Assembly (NCBI RefSeq): GCF_001639065.2
Contig: NZ_LQXO02000005.1
Coordinates: 248,001-312,000 of the forward strand
Reading direction: 5' to 3'
Source: Vibrio barjaei
GTDB lineage: Bacteria > Pseudomonadota > Gammaproteobacteria > Enterobacterales > Vibrionaceae
DNA: 64,000 nucleotides
Positions within the stretch are counted from its first letter, which is position 1, and each line of letters begins with the position of its first letter. The position numbers and the translations under genes are program-made. Shown here piece by piece: positions 37,730 to 46,227 of this stretch. Below the pieces are notes generated by a model. The model was not told the origin of the DNA. It made no database searches and was given only the letters and a program-made list of their open reading frames with translations.

Positions 37730-40211
37730 ATATAATCTATTTAACCTTTTTAAATTTGGTTCTTTATCTATAATTCTTGTTTTTTTTTGGGGCTGTAGGA
37801 GTGATGGAGATTATATTAGTGATGGTATGGATTATGATGCTAATAAAGGTACGGTTTATTTTGTTGACGCAGAAGTCGATGAAGTAATTAGAATTGAAGA
37901 CGGATACTCACTGAAACTTAATAGTGGAGATGAGGGAATAGTTGATGTAATTAATGAAAATATGCTTGTAGCAAAGAAGCCAGGGTCAATTCTATTAGAG
38001 AATATAGAAGGTTCGGTGATAGAGCTAGGAATTTCTACAGAGAAAACGGTTGATTTTTTCTTTAGTAGGAAATCTCTTGTTCAAGAGTTTTTCTATAAAG
38101 GCTATTTATATGACTTGTCAGTTAGTTCAGTGGTTTTTTCTGATATTGAGGGAGTTGTGGATATAAAAATAACTGAATTGAATAATGCATATATTGAGGT
38201 GGTCAATTCAGATACTTCAAAGTCAAAAAATCGCCCTTTAGGGCATCAAACTTCAGTATCATTTCCCAAAGCTGGAACTTATAGCATGATCATTAAATTT
38301 AATGATAGGGAGTTTCTGAAAGTTATAGATGTAGCTAAAAACAAAGAATATACAGGCGCTCTTAAAATAAAAAACAACGCCGATATGGTCGAAGGAAATA
38401 TATGGATTCCTTCGGTCACTAATATTGATGAAGGAAATTCATTGTCCCTGGTCGATGAAGAGGTTTTGACTTATTCCATTAACGGAGAAAATTACAATTA
38501 TTTTAGTTACTTAGATCGTATTGAGTCACTTGCTCCTGCGACCTACACTATTTCAGTATCTAGTGGCGAATTGCAGTCCAATAGTTCTTTGCTTACGGTT
38601 AATCCGTTCAGTGAATGGTTGGATATCAATTTTCGAAATATCTCTTTGCCCGATAAAATTTATTCTGAATTAACGAATGTGGTTGACCTGTATCCTTATA
38701 AAGGAAAGGGTAAGCTTTCAGCATCAATAGAAGGTGTTGAGATTTTTGATAATAAAATTAGGGTTTTAGATAAAAATATAAATGATTTTGAACTGACTCT
38801 GGAAATCGGACGTCATATTAAAAGTAAACATATTATTGTAGAGCATGGGGAATTTATATTTAAGCGTTTACGTACAAGTGAAAATGTCGATGTTGAAAAA
38901 AACAAATCAGTTTATGGAGATAAGTTCATATTTTCTGATGTTAAGAACAGAAATGGTTATTGGTATTGGTTAGAATTTATTAACCTAGGTGATGGAACGT
39001 CGCACAGAATATACCCTTTTGAATTGCCCAGAATGGAGGTTTGTGGTTTTAGGTTTGGGGAAATAGACCAAATATCAATTAGCTCTAGGGGTATTTATGT
39101 AAATAACAATGTTAATGGCAATGTTGATAATGTTATGGACTTTGTGTGTAGTTCTTCTGTTAATTCTCAGGTGATACGAGTATCTGATAGTAGGCAATTA
39201 AAACCCGAACACAAATTTGGTTTTTTTCAATCGCAAGGTCAAGATGTCAAGTTTTCTTTAACCTTGTTGGGAAATTACATTCTTGAATCGTTACCGTTGC
39301 TTTCTACGAACGACTTTAATGCGGAAAGTATTCCAATATTTGATTTTGATGATACTTTAGTATCAACAGATTCAGCGTCAAAGGTTCGTGTAGATAAGTT
39401 CGGTTCGTTAATTTTTGATTCTGATGTACAGGACGGGACACAAATAAAAATCATAAGTAACGCTTATCCTGAATTGAATAAAAACATATTTATATCCGTC
39501 GAGTCTATCAATGCTAATAATATAGAAGTTATCAACGGAGATATATCTTCTAATGTAATTATATCTGATGAATATATTGTTGACGGAGTGCGACGTATTA
39601 AATCGAATAATGTAGATCAGGTTCGCGATTTTGAAGTGGGTCTGTTAGTGTTAGATGATACAACTGGGAAGGTTCATGATATTTCAGAGCGTATTTATGT
39701 TGAATCAACGTCACAAAGCTTAGGTTTTGATATTTATGGTAAAAGACTCATCATTGACACTAACTTATCACCTATGATGTATCCGGTTAATATATATGGA
39801 CCTTCAGATGAATTTATTACAAATTTCGATATTAAAGTATTGGACTCGCCTATTAACCTGACTACACGTTTTAATCTAAAAGCGAAAACAGGAAAATTTG
39901 GTACAGGCAAGAATATTTCGCTCGAGTTAACTGAACTGTCTGGTAAGAAAATTCGATTCCCTTTAGGTGTGATGAACAATGTTGATAGTTGGAGGTTTGG
40001 TCTTGAAGCTTCTGCACAATTATTCGCAAGCTCAGGAGGAAGAGTACTTATTGCAGATAGCGACGTGTTAGACGAGATTGGTCCTATAGGTAGCAGTTAT
40101 CGAAATAATTTACTGATAGAAGAAAATCTATCAAACCGTCTATTAGATGTCTGTAACGTATTTGAAGATGGTGTGATGTCTACAATTATTCAATGTAATA
40201 TTATCCCTTAG
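37716..40211 (+). CDS. Large AT-rich lipoprotein with Ig-like regions
   Basis: An 831-residue protein. The N-terminus has a basic start, hydrophobic core (FGSLSIILVFFWGC) and a lipobox ending in Cys at residue 27, so it should be an acylated envelope lipoprotein. Most of the chain is beta-rich with many Asn, Asp and Ile. Residues about 45-110 resemble a bacterial Ig-like domain type 2 (SLKLNSGDEGIVDVINENML, VAKKPGSILLE). The ribosome site AAAGGAAAGG precedes ATG 37716. Codon use is far more AT-rich than that of the genes around it, and inverted repeats flank the region, which suggests it was acquired. Possible adhesin or surface protein. Confidence 0.75.
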   Translation: MNLNKYNLFNLFKFGSLSIILVFFWGCRSDGDYISDGMDYDANKGTVYFVDAEVDEVIRIEDGYSLKLNSGDEGIVDVINENMLVAKKPGSILLENIEGSVIELGISTEKTVDFFFSRKSLVQEFFYKGYLYDLSVSSVVFSDIEGVVDIKITELNNAYIEVVNSDTSKSKNRPLGHQTSVSFPKAGTYSMIIKFNDREFLKVIDVAKNKEYTGALKIKNNADMVEGNIWIPSVTNIDEGNSLSLVDEEVLTYSINGENYNYFSYLDRIESLAPATYTISVSSGELQSNSSLLTVNPFSEWLDINFRNISLPDKIYSELTNVVDLYPYKGKGKLSASIEGVEIFDNKIRVLDKNINDFELTLEIGRHIKSKHIIVEHGEFIFKRLRTSENVDVEKNKSVYGDKFIFSDVKNRNGYWYWLEFINLGDGTSHRIYPFELPRMEVCGFRFGEIDQISISSRGIYVNNNVNGNVDNVMDFVCSSSVNSQVIRVSDSRQLKPEHKFGFFQSQGQDVKFSLTLLGNYILESLPLLSTNDFNAESIPIFDFDDTLVSTDSASKVRVDKFGSLIFDSDVQDGTQIKIISNAYPELNKNIFISVESINANNIEVINGDISSNVIISDEYIVDGVRRIKSNNVDQVRDFEVGLLVLDDTTGKVHDISERIYVESTSQSLGFDIYGKRLIIDTNLSPMMYPVNIYGPSDEFITNFDIKVLDSPINLTTRFNLKAKTGKFGTGKNISLELTELSGKKIRFPLGVMNNVDSWRFGLEASAQLFASSGGRVLIADSDVLDEIGPIGSSYRNNLLIEENLSNRLLDVCNVFEDGVMSTIIQCNIIP

Positions 40212-40270
40212 TAGGCAAATTTCTCCCTTTAGAAGAGGGATATATAGACTAGGTTAAATCAATGTTTAGG

Positions 40271-40305
40271 TGCCACATCTAGGTAATTGTTAGACGTGGC
40301 ATTTT
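40271..40305 (+). terminator. Terminator after the lipoprotein gene
   Basis: Stem TGCCAC-A-TCTA against TAGA-C-GTGGCA (one mismatch), then TTTTCTATTTTT. Confidence 0.75.
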
Positions 40306-41252
40306 CTATTTTTCGAGCTACTATTTTAAACCAACTCATATTTAGTGTATTTAAGCGGTTAGTGGCTAAAGATTTTCTGGGCAATAGTGTAGGGGTTTTA
40401 TAGCTTCACCTTAGTGACCAGTCTTACCTTCAGAAACGAAATCATTTTCGCACTTAACGATGATATTTTCTCTGGCTCTGTAGAAAAGTTATGGTGATAT
40501 ACAAACGTACTTATTTCCAGATGCTTTTAGGTTTCCAGTTCAACGTATAGTTCATTTCCCTTTCTATTCTACGTCGACTTTGTTCGACAATATTGTATAG
40601 GTATTTTACTTGAAGAACTTTAATGAGGCTGCGAATCAGGTCGTTACGTCAAAACTCAACATTTATAAGATGTAGTGCGAACCCGTTGGAATGGTTGAGG
40701 TTAATTGGCACTTTTCGGGTAATCCATGTCACCAGATGGGTGTTCCATCTTGTATATCACGTTATAAATGAATCACATTCAGTACTTATCAAAAGCACAG
40801 TTGTAAAACTTCCGTCTGCCTTTGACTTTAATGTAGGTCTCTCTCCGCGTACGAAGAGGCGACAGGCTTCTTTCGTTTGTGAATTCGGAGCTATAGCAAT
40901 GACTCATATCAATGACGCATCAATAGTTGTTCGAGTGATCAGTTTGAGTGCTACGCTCCGTGACGACCTTTCGATTTCATTGTAGCTGAGTTCATAAGAA
41001 ATGTAGTAATAGCGAACAACCTAGAAGATGGATGTCGAAAGGAAAGTGGCTACCGGAAAAGTTGATAGCTACAATGCAAAAGGTAATTAGTGTAGAGGAG
41101 ACTTTTACTCAGATCTCCTTTTGGCAACAAAACTATTTTATTTAACGTTGACGAATAGTTGAGCGATTAATTAATATTAAATAGCTCGTTTTAGTCTTGT
41201 TGATGGCTCCTACTCTGTTTAGTGTATGCAACTCTAATCAAAGGAGAACCAC
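40306..41252. other. About 950 bp without a credible gene
   Basis: Holds the right inverted-repeat copy at 40492-40522 and a short hairpin AGGAGA/TCTCCT at 41096-41119. A 120-codon open frame at 40623-40985 has poor codon character, no ribosome site and no recognisable product. The region may be a decayed remnant at the edge of the insert. Confidence 0.45.
40492..40522 (-). repeat. Right copy of the inverted repeat flanking the AT-rich insert
   Basis: Reverse complement of 37334-37364 at 29 of 31 positions; see the left copy. The pair encloses about 3.1 kb holding the small ORF and the lipoprotein gene. Confidence 0.8.
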
Positions 41253-41609
41253 ATGAACAGTTTTATTAAAAAAGCGATCACGCTCAGCTTGTTTACCGTT
41301 AGTCCCTTTTTATCTGCACAACCTGTTGTACTAATTAACACTTTTGCCGTTGACGCTGCTAGTGAAATAGAAGCGTTAGCGTATTGGGAAAGTGCCAGAG
41401 ACATTCTTGTACAGCAACCAGGATACATCAATACCACACTGCACAAAGCATTGAGTAAAGACGCAACCTACATGTATGTGAATGTTGCAAATTGGGAAAG
41501 CAAGCAACATTTCATCACCGCCATATCCGCAATGAGAGAACAGCTACCGGAGAATCATCTTGGTGATGTTGTCGCTGATCCCAATCTTTACGAAGTAATT
41601 CGAAACTAA
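41253..41609 (+). CDS. Exported ABM-domain protein
   Basis: A 118-residue protein with a signal peptide (KKAITLSLFTVSPFLSAQ) and a short ferredoxin-like alpha/beta fold of the antibiotic biosynthesis monooxygenase type (VLINTFAVDAASEIEALAYW, WESKQHFITAI). AAAGGAG before ATG 41253 supports the start. Export to the periplasm is unusual for this fold. The catalytic role is unknown. It is followed 16 nt later by another exported protein of similar fold. Confidence 0.72.
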   Translation: MNSFIKKAITLSLFTVSPFLSAQPVVLINTFAVDAASEIEALAYWESARDILVQQPGYINTTLHKALSKDATYMYVNVANWESKQHFITAISAMREQLPENHLGDVVADPNLYEVIRN

Positions 41610-41625
41610 TAGAGAGTTCGTCTAA

Positions 41626-42306
41626 ATGAATCATCTAACACGAATCATTTTAGCTATTTTTAGCTTTTTATTTTCTATAAATTGTTACGCGGTAGCATAC
41701 GGAGTCTCGGTAGCTTGGAAAACACAAGACGCACAAGCCGTATTTGACGTCATGCCTAATCAGAAGAAAGCCTTTGCAAATCTTATTGATGTTGGATTAA
41801 TACACGATATGTTTGTTTCGGAGAGTTTTATCGGTGGCAAAGCATTCCCTATAATTAAGTTTGTTATGGAAGCCGATAGTGAAGAGGAAGTAAGGAGAGT
41901 TATTGGAAACCTTCCTTTTCAATATAAAGAACTAGCCGAAATAACAGAAGTTAGAGATATTGGTAGTAAGTGGCTAGATACGGATGTTGCATTTAAAAAT
42001 TATGCCATTGAACTGTCTTGGAAAGAGCCGGAAGACCAACTTTTTGCGGATAAAATAATCAGTGCTGATTTGCAAAAAGTGGTCGATTGGAGTTCCAAAG
42101 GTGTAATCACATCAGCTTATTTAAAGAACCAAGCTATTGCTAAACCAACCGCTAACCAAAAAGCGATGATTAGACCAATTTATTCTATCGCTGTTTTAGC
42201 AAAAGATGAACAGCATGCTCTTGATATAGCCAATGAACTTAATGCAGTTAAATTAGGTTTTGCAGGTGTTAATGTCAGTGAGTTAGGATTTAAATTGCAG
42301 TTGTAG
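41626..42306 (+). CDS. Exported two-domain protein, ferredoxin-like fold
   Basis: A 226-residue protein with a signal peptide (IILAIFSFLFSINCYA). The mature part looks like two repeats of a dimeric alpha-beta barrel fold: YGVSVAWKT...VGLIHDMFV and YAIELSWKE...GVITSAYLK, each with a Phe/Ile strand and a VRRVIGNLPF or ALDIANELNA helix. It lies 16 nt after the ABM gene and 43 nt before the membrane regulator, so the three may form one unit. Function unknown. Confidence 0.6.
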   Translation: MNHLTRIILAIFSFLFSINCYAVAYGVSVAWKTQDAQAVFDVMPNQKKAFANLIDVGLIHDMFVSESFIGGKAFPIIKFVMEADSEEEVRRVIGNLPFQYKELAEITEVRDIGSKWLDTDVAFKNYAIELSWKEPEDQLFADKIISADLQKVVDWSSKGVITSAYLKNQAIAKPTANQKAMIRPIYSIAVLAKDEQHALDIANELNAVKLGFAGVNVSELGFKLQL

Positions 42307-42345
42307 TTTTAAAGTTTTAAAGTAATATAAATTCACGTGTTATTC

Positions 42346-42380
42346 TAAGGTGAGTTTATTGACAAAGTTTACTCACCTTA
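42346..42380. promoter_or_regulatory. 10-bp inverted repeat at the start of the membrane regulator gene
   Basis: Perfect arms TAAGGTGAGT (42346-42355) and ACTCACCTTA (42371-42380), 15-nt spacer. The left arm holds the GTG start at 42350 and the only AAGG; the right arm ends at the A of ATG 42380. It could be an operator or a hairpin that hides the ribosome site. Confidence 0.6.
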
Positions 42381-43201
42381 TGAACTATCATGAAAGACAC
42401 GATTTAGTTATTGATCTTGATAACCGAAAGTTGACGAAAAAATCTAGCGATAAGGTTGTTACGTTATCGCTATCAGAGTGCTTAATTTTAAAGCACTTGA
42501 TGAATAATGGGTCACAAACGTTAGGACGTGATTATCTGCTAACTCATTGTTGGCCGGGGAGGGTAGTAACAAACAGCTCCCTTAATGTCGCAATTAAAAA
42601 CATTCGTAACGCCCTATTAGAAGTAGATTCCTGCTGTAAGGTCATTACTGTTCAAAAAGAAGGGTATTGCTTAGTTGTCCCTGAACAAGGCGATGTTCAA
42701 GTAGTAGGTTTCGATGCAAGCATCGATGAAAATCGCTCAACAGTAAAATCAGACCAACCCAAATTAGATGCAGTGAATTCCTATATCGAAGCATCCGATA
42801 CCTCGCCCTCGAAACATAATTCACGGGTCAAGCTGTTGACGTTCAACCATCAGTTTGCGCCACTTGGCGCTGGCGCTGGGGTTGCTGTAAGCATATTGTT
42901 GATAGCACTGTTTTTTCGTCTTGGATTCTTTATGGAGAGAACCGCGATAAACGGTATTGATGTATACCATGACAATACGGCTCTTGATTCACAGGTGATG
43001 GCGGATTTCTCTTCACTTGCTAAGCCCGGAGTCGAGGCTATCTATGTTCATCGTATCGGCATCGAGTGTTTCGATATACAAGTCGTGTTGCTGGACTCGA
43101 ATGGTTGGCAAGAGGTTAGCCGTTCGGATTTTCAATCAAAACTGTGTTCAAAGGAACAAAAAGCGTTAGAAGCAACGGAGGCGACGCCAGATGAAGTATG
43201 A
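42350..43201 (+). CDS. ToxR-like membrane-bound winged-helix regulator
   Basis: A 283-residue protein from GTG 42350, or 273 from ATG 42380. The N-terminal part is an OmpR/ToxR winged helix (LSLSECLILKHLMNNGSQ, RDYLLTHCWPG, SSLNVAIKNIRNALLE, VQKEGYCLV), then a linker, a membrane helix (GAGAGVAVSILLIALFFRLG) and a periplasmic domain of about 90 residues with two Cys (IECFDIQ and KLCSKE), as in ToxR. Its end overlaps the next gene by 11 nt. It thus looks like a ToxR/ToxS- or VtrA/VtrC-type sensor pair. The signal and targets are unknown; the neighbouring exporter operon is a candidate. Confidence 0.82.
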   Translation: MSLLTKFTHLMNYHERHDLVIDLDNRKLTKKSSDKVVTLSLSECLILKHLMNNGSQTLGRDYLLTHCWPGRVVTNSSLNVAIKNIRNALLEVDSCCKVITVQKEGYCLVVPEQGDVQVVGFDASIDENRSTVKSDQPKLDAVNSYIEASDTSPSKHNSRVKLLTFNHQFAPLGAGAGVAVSILLIALFFRLGFFMERTAINGIDVYHDNTALDSQVMADFSSLAKPGVEAIYVHRIGIECFDIQVVLLDSNGWQEVSRSDFQSKLCSKEQKALEATEATPDEV

Positions 43202-43628
43202 GTTTTGGCTACCGATCATGGTGACGGTGTTTACCATTTTGGCGTTTGGGATCGTTTCTGGCGTGATGACTAAAGGAGCCCATCAATTTGCAGTTACCTA
43301 TGAAAACATCGGTTCAGATGTTCTAACCCTTGAGCTAAAGAATGGCCGCTCCAAAATGCGCTATGTTGGCTACGATGCTGATGGGCACGTTGTGCAAACT
43401 AAGCAGTTGTTTGGTGTATTTTTGCGATGGGGTAATCATTATTTTTTCTATCAAATAGAACAAGATCAAGCCCATGGACAGCAGACTTTCAATGTTAAGA
43501 ATCTGTTTATTCAACAGCGAGGGAACAACAAGAGTATCTTGGTCTCTGATCAGCGTGGTGTCTATGTCACAAAGAGTGGAAAGATCCTATCGCTGAAAGG
43601 CATTCTCTACGGGAGAACTCTACGTTGA
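43191..43628 (+). CDS. ToxS/VtrC-like membrane-anchored periplasmic partner
   Basis: A 145-residue protein with one N-terminal membrane helix (FWLPIMVTVFTILAFGIVSG) and a periplasmic beta-rich domain of about 115 residues (DVLTLELKNGRSKMRYVGYD, GNHYFFYQIEQ). No cysteine is present. The gene starts 11 nt inside the regulator gene, as toxS and vtrC follow their regulators. There is no obvious sequence match to ToxS; the call rests on gene order, topology and size. In VtrA/VtrC the two periplasmic domains together bind bile salts. Confidence 0.62.
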   Translation: MKYEFWLPIMVTVFTILAFGIVSGVMTKGAHQFAVTYENIGSDVLTLELKNGRSKMRYVGYDADGHVVQTKQLFGVFLRWGNHYFFYQIEQDQAHGQQTFNVKNLFIQQRGNNKSILVSDQRGVYVTKSGKILSLKGILYGRTLR

Positions 43629-43826
43629 CCGTAGTATGACTCTTTTACTAGTTTAATTACCAACATCGCCGCAGATTGAATGATTGAAATCACAAGAGTC
43701 ACGCTATAACCGATGACATAAACCATACCAAGCATGACAAATTTCATGCACTAAAGTCGCTATTATCCTAGAACTTTATATTCATGAGCTGGTCACAAGT
43801 TCGTGTAGCAATAATTGGTGTGAATA

Positions 43827-44963
43827 ATGGCGAAAACTTGGATTGTGTCGGCTGTGTGTGTGGCGCTACTCGGCGGTGGTGCGTATTTCTATCTACAATC
43901 TTCGGATCAGCCGTTAGCTTTTCCTACTCTGACGGTGGAAACGGGAACCATTGAGAAACAGGCGGTGGCCGTAGGTAATATCGTGCCTGCTCACTCAGTG
44001 TCCATCAAATCTCAGATTGATGGCATTGTAGGTGAGATTTATGTCAGCGTCGGTGAGAAAGTCAAACAAGGTCAACCGCTCATTAAGGTTCGCCCTAATC
44101 CAACACCTCAAGCGTTAACAGATGCTTCAACCGATTTGATGCGCAGTGAAGCCGAGCTTGAATCAGCAAAGCAAAAGCTTGCAAACCTAAAAAGTTTAGT
44201 TGAACAGGACATCATTCCTAAGAACTACGATGAGTACGTAAGCGCTCGTTCGACAGTTAAATCAGCACAAGCCAATGTTCTACAAAAGCGTCAAAACCTT
44301 GAGCTTATCCGCAGCGGTGAAGCCTCCATCGGCAATGCTCGTTTGACATCAACCATATACGCGCCAATTGATGGCACTGTTCTTAATCGCAAAGTAGAGG
44401 TTGGTGAACCAATTATCTCCACTCAATCCAGCCAAGAAGCCACCGCAATGATGTCGTTAGCGGATATGAAGAGCTTAATTTTCAAAGGTAGTGTCAGCGA
44501 ACATGATGCGGCTCAACTGTCTGCCGGGATGCCTGTCGTATTGACGGTCGCACCGTACCCTGATGTGGAAATTACCGGAGTACTGACTAAGGTTGCTATT
44601 CAGTCTGAAAACTTAAATTCACCAGCAAGTAACTCATCGGCAAAGAGCTTCGACAATGGATTTGGCGTTGAAGTGGGTGAGCTATCTATCCCCAAAGAGG
44701 TTGTGCTGCGTTCAGGCTTCTCTTCGACAGCCAAAATTACCCTGAAAAAGTCAGAAAATGTCTTAACACTGCCAGAGCGAGCACTGCAATTTAATGGTGA
44801 GACACCAAATGTACTGATACCCGATACTTCTGAGCAGGGCTTCCATACACAACCGGTGAAACTCGGTCTGTCGGATGGCATCAATGTAGAGGTGCTAGAT
44901 GGGGTCGAATTGAATGAAGAGATTATCGATAACAGCATGATGGCAGGAGTCACTCATGGCTAA
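43827..44963 (+). CDS. Periplasmic adaptor of a MacA-type efflux system
   Basis: A 378-residue membrane fusion protein with an N-terminal membrane helix. It has the two half-lipoyl segments (AVGNIVPAHSVSIKSQIDG and YAPIDGTVLNRKVEVGEP) around a coiled-coil hairpin (about residues 100-160), then a beta-barrel part and a membrane-proximal domain. It is the first of five genes: adaptor, TolC-like channel, two permeases and ATPase, overlapping or within 3 nt. Last 8 nt overlap the channel gene. The system would move substrates, possibly peptides, toxins or macrolides, from inner membrane to outside. Confidence 0.9.
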   Translation: MAKTWIVSAVCVALLGGGAYFYLQSSDQPLAFPTLTVETGTIEKQAVAVGNIVPAHSVSIKSQIDGIVGEIYVSVGEKVKQGQPLIKVRPNPTPQALTDASTDLMRSEAELESAKQKLANLKSLVEQDIIPKNYDEYVSARSTVKSAQANVLQKRQNLELIRSGEASIGNARLTSTIYAPIDGTVLNRKVEVGEPIISTQSSQEATAMMSLADMKSLIFKGSVSEHDAAQLSAGMPVVLTVAPYPDVEITGVLTKVAIQSENLNSPASNSSAKSFDNGFGVEVGELSIPKEVVLRSGFSSTAKITLKKSENVLTLPERALQFNGETPNVLIPDTSEQGFHTQPVKLGLSDGINVEVLDGVELNEEIIDNSMMAGVTHG

Positions 44964-46227
44964 GTTATCGTTGTCGAAATTAGGGTGTGCGGTATTAATT
45001 ACCACCTTGAGTTTACCAAGCTATGCGATTTCTATAGAGCAAGCATGGCAACAGGCAAAACAAAACGACCCGAATTATGAAAAAGCTAAGATTGGAGTGC
45101 AACTGGGTGAAGTGGGGATTGATGCAAGGCGCAGTTCCTTACTACCCGGCTTAAGTGCGAATGCTTCGGCGAATTGGAGCGAATCGACAGACAATTCGAA
45201 TAGCTACGGAGCAACACTGTCTCAAACCATTTGGGATAGCAGTTTATGGTCAGATTTAGATCTGGCGAATGCGAATTACATCAAAGCACAATTAGAGCTT
45301 TCTCGCTCACACAACGAGTTGGCGCAAAGACTGTTGTCTTCATATTTGGACGTAGCAAGTGCGCAGGGAGACCTTCAACTGGCTAAGTCTAAGCTAGAGG
45401 AAGGTAACAAGCTGCTGAAGATTATCGAGAAGCGCTACCGCGCCGGTAAAGTAAAATCTGTGGACGTAGAAGAGATTCGCGCGACTCAAGTATCTGAACA
45501 AGCTGTTATTTTGAGTGCGCAGGCTGACTTAGAAGTGAAAAGAGCAACGCTTGCCGAACTTATCAACCAAACACCGAAAAGTGTTGATCAAATTCGTACC
45601 GAGTCACTTGAAGAGCCTCCCATGTTGGTGAACTCACAACAACAATGGTTAAAGCTTGCGAAAGACAGTAGTCCAGAGCTGCTGGTGGCGGCGCAAAATG
45701 TTAAAGCGAGCGAATTTGCGAGAGATTCAGCTAAAGGTGGTTATTACCCAACACTAAAGGGAGATGTGGGATACAACGGTGGTGACCAACGCAAAGATGG
45801 AGAGTTTAGTGCCGGTATTACCCTGAGTGTCCCTATTGACCTTAATGGCTCGACGCGTGCCAAAGTAGATGAAGCATCACTTAATATTCTCAGCGCCAAG
45901 CAGGACTTTCGCAAAGTAGAAAACGATATCCATAAACGAGTGGTGCAGCAATTTACTCAAGTGGAGATCAATTGGAATCAAGTGCTGATGGCAGACAAAC
46001 TGGTGCTATCTCGAGAGAAAGTTCTGCGCAGTAAAGAGAAACTATACGATGCTGGATTGCTGGAAGTGTCGGAAGTGATAAACGCCCACAACAGTTTGTT
46101 TGAAGCCAAAAACAGTCTACAAAACAATTTGTACAATTATTGGCGACAGCGTATCGGCTTATTACAAACAGCAGGAAAGCTGGATGACGACACTATTGTA
46201 TTGATATCTCGAGCTCTTAATTCATGA
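44956..46227 (+). CDS. TolC-family outer-membrane efflux protein
   Basis: A 423-residue protein with a signal peptide (CAVLITTLSLPSYA). The two repeated OEP halves are seen (SIEQAWQQAKQNDPNYEKAK...; KLAKDSSPELLVAAQNVKAS) with the conserved YRAGKVKSVDVEE and YDAGLLEVSEVINAHNSL helices. It forms the outer-membrane channel for the adjacent MacAB-like pump. It overlaps the adaptor gene by 8 nt and the permease gene by 4 nt (ATGA). Confidence 0.93.
   Translation: MAKLSLSKLGCAVLITTLSLPSYAISIEQAWQQAKQNDPNYEKAKIGVQLGEVGIDARRSSLLPGLSANASANWSESTDNSNSYGATLSQTIWDSSLWSDLDLANANYIKAQLELSRSHNELAQRLLSSYLDVASAQGDLQLAKSKLEEGNKLLKIIEKRYRAGKVKSVDVEEIRATQVSEQAVILSAQADLEVKRATLAELINQTPKSVDQIRTESLEEPPMLVNSQQQWLKLAKDSSPELLVAAQNVKASEFARDSAKGGYYPTLKGDVGYNGGDQRKDGEFSAGITLSVPIDLNGSTRAKVDEASLNILSAKQDFRKVENDIHKRVVQQFTQVEINWNQVLMADKLVLSREKVLRSKEKLYDAGLLEVSEVINAHNSLFEAKNSLQNNLYNYWRQRIGLLQTAGKLDDDTIVLISRALNS

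Noticed and set aside
40623..40985. 120-codon ORF as a gene
   Set aside because: No ribosome site, no recognisable product, composition like the surrounding non-coding DNA.
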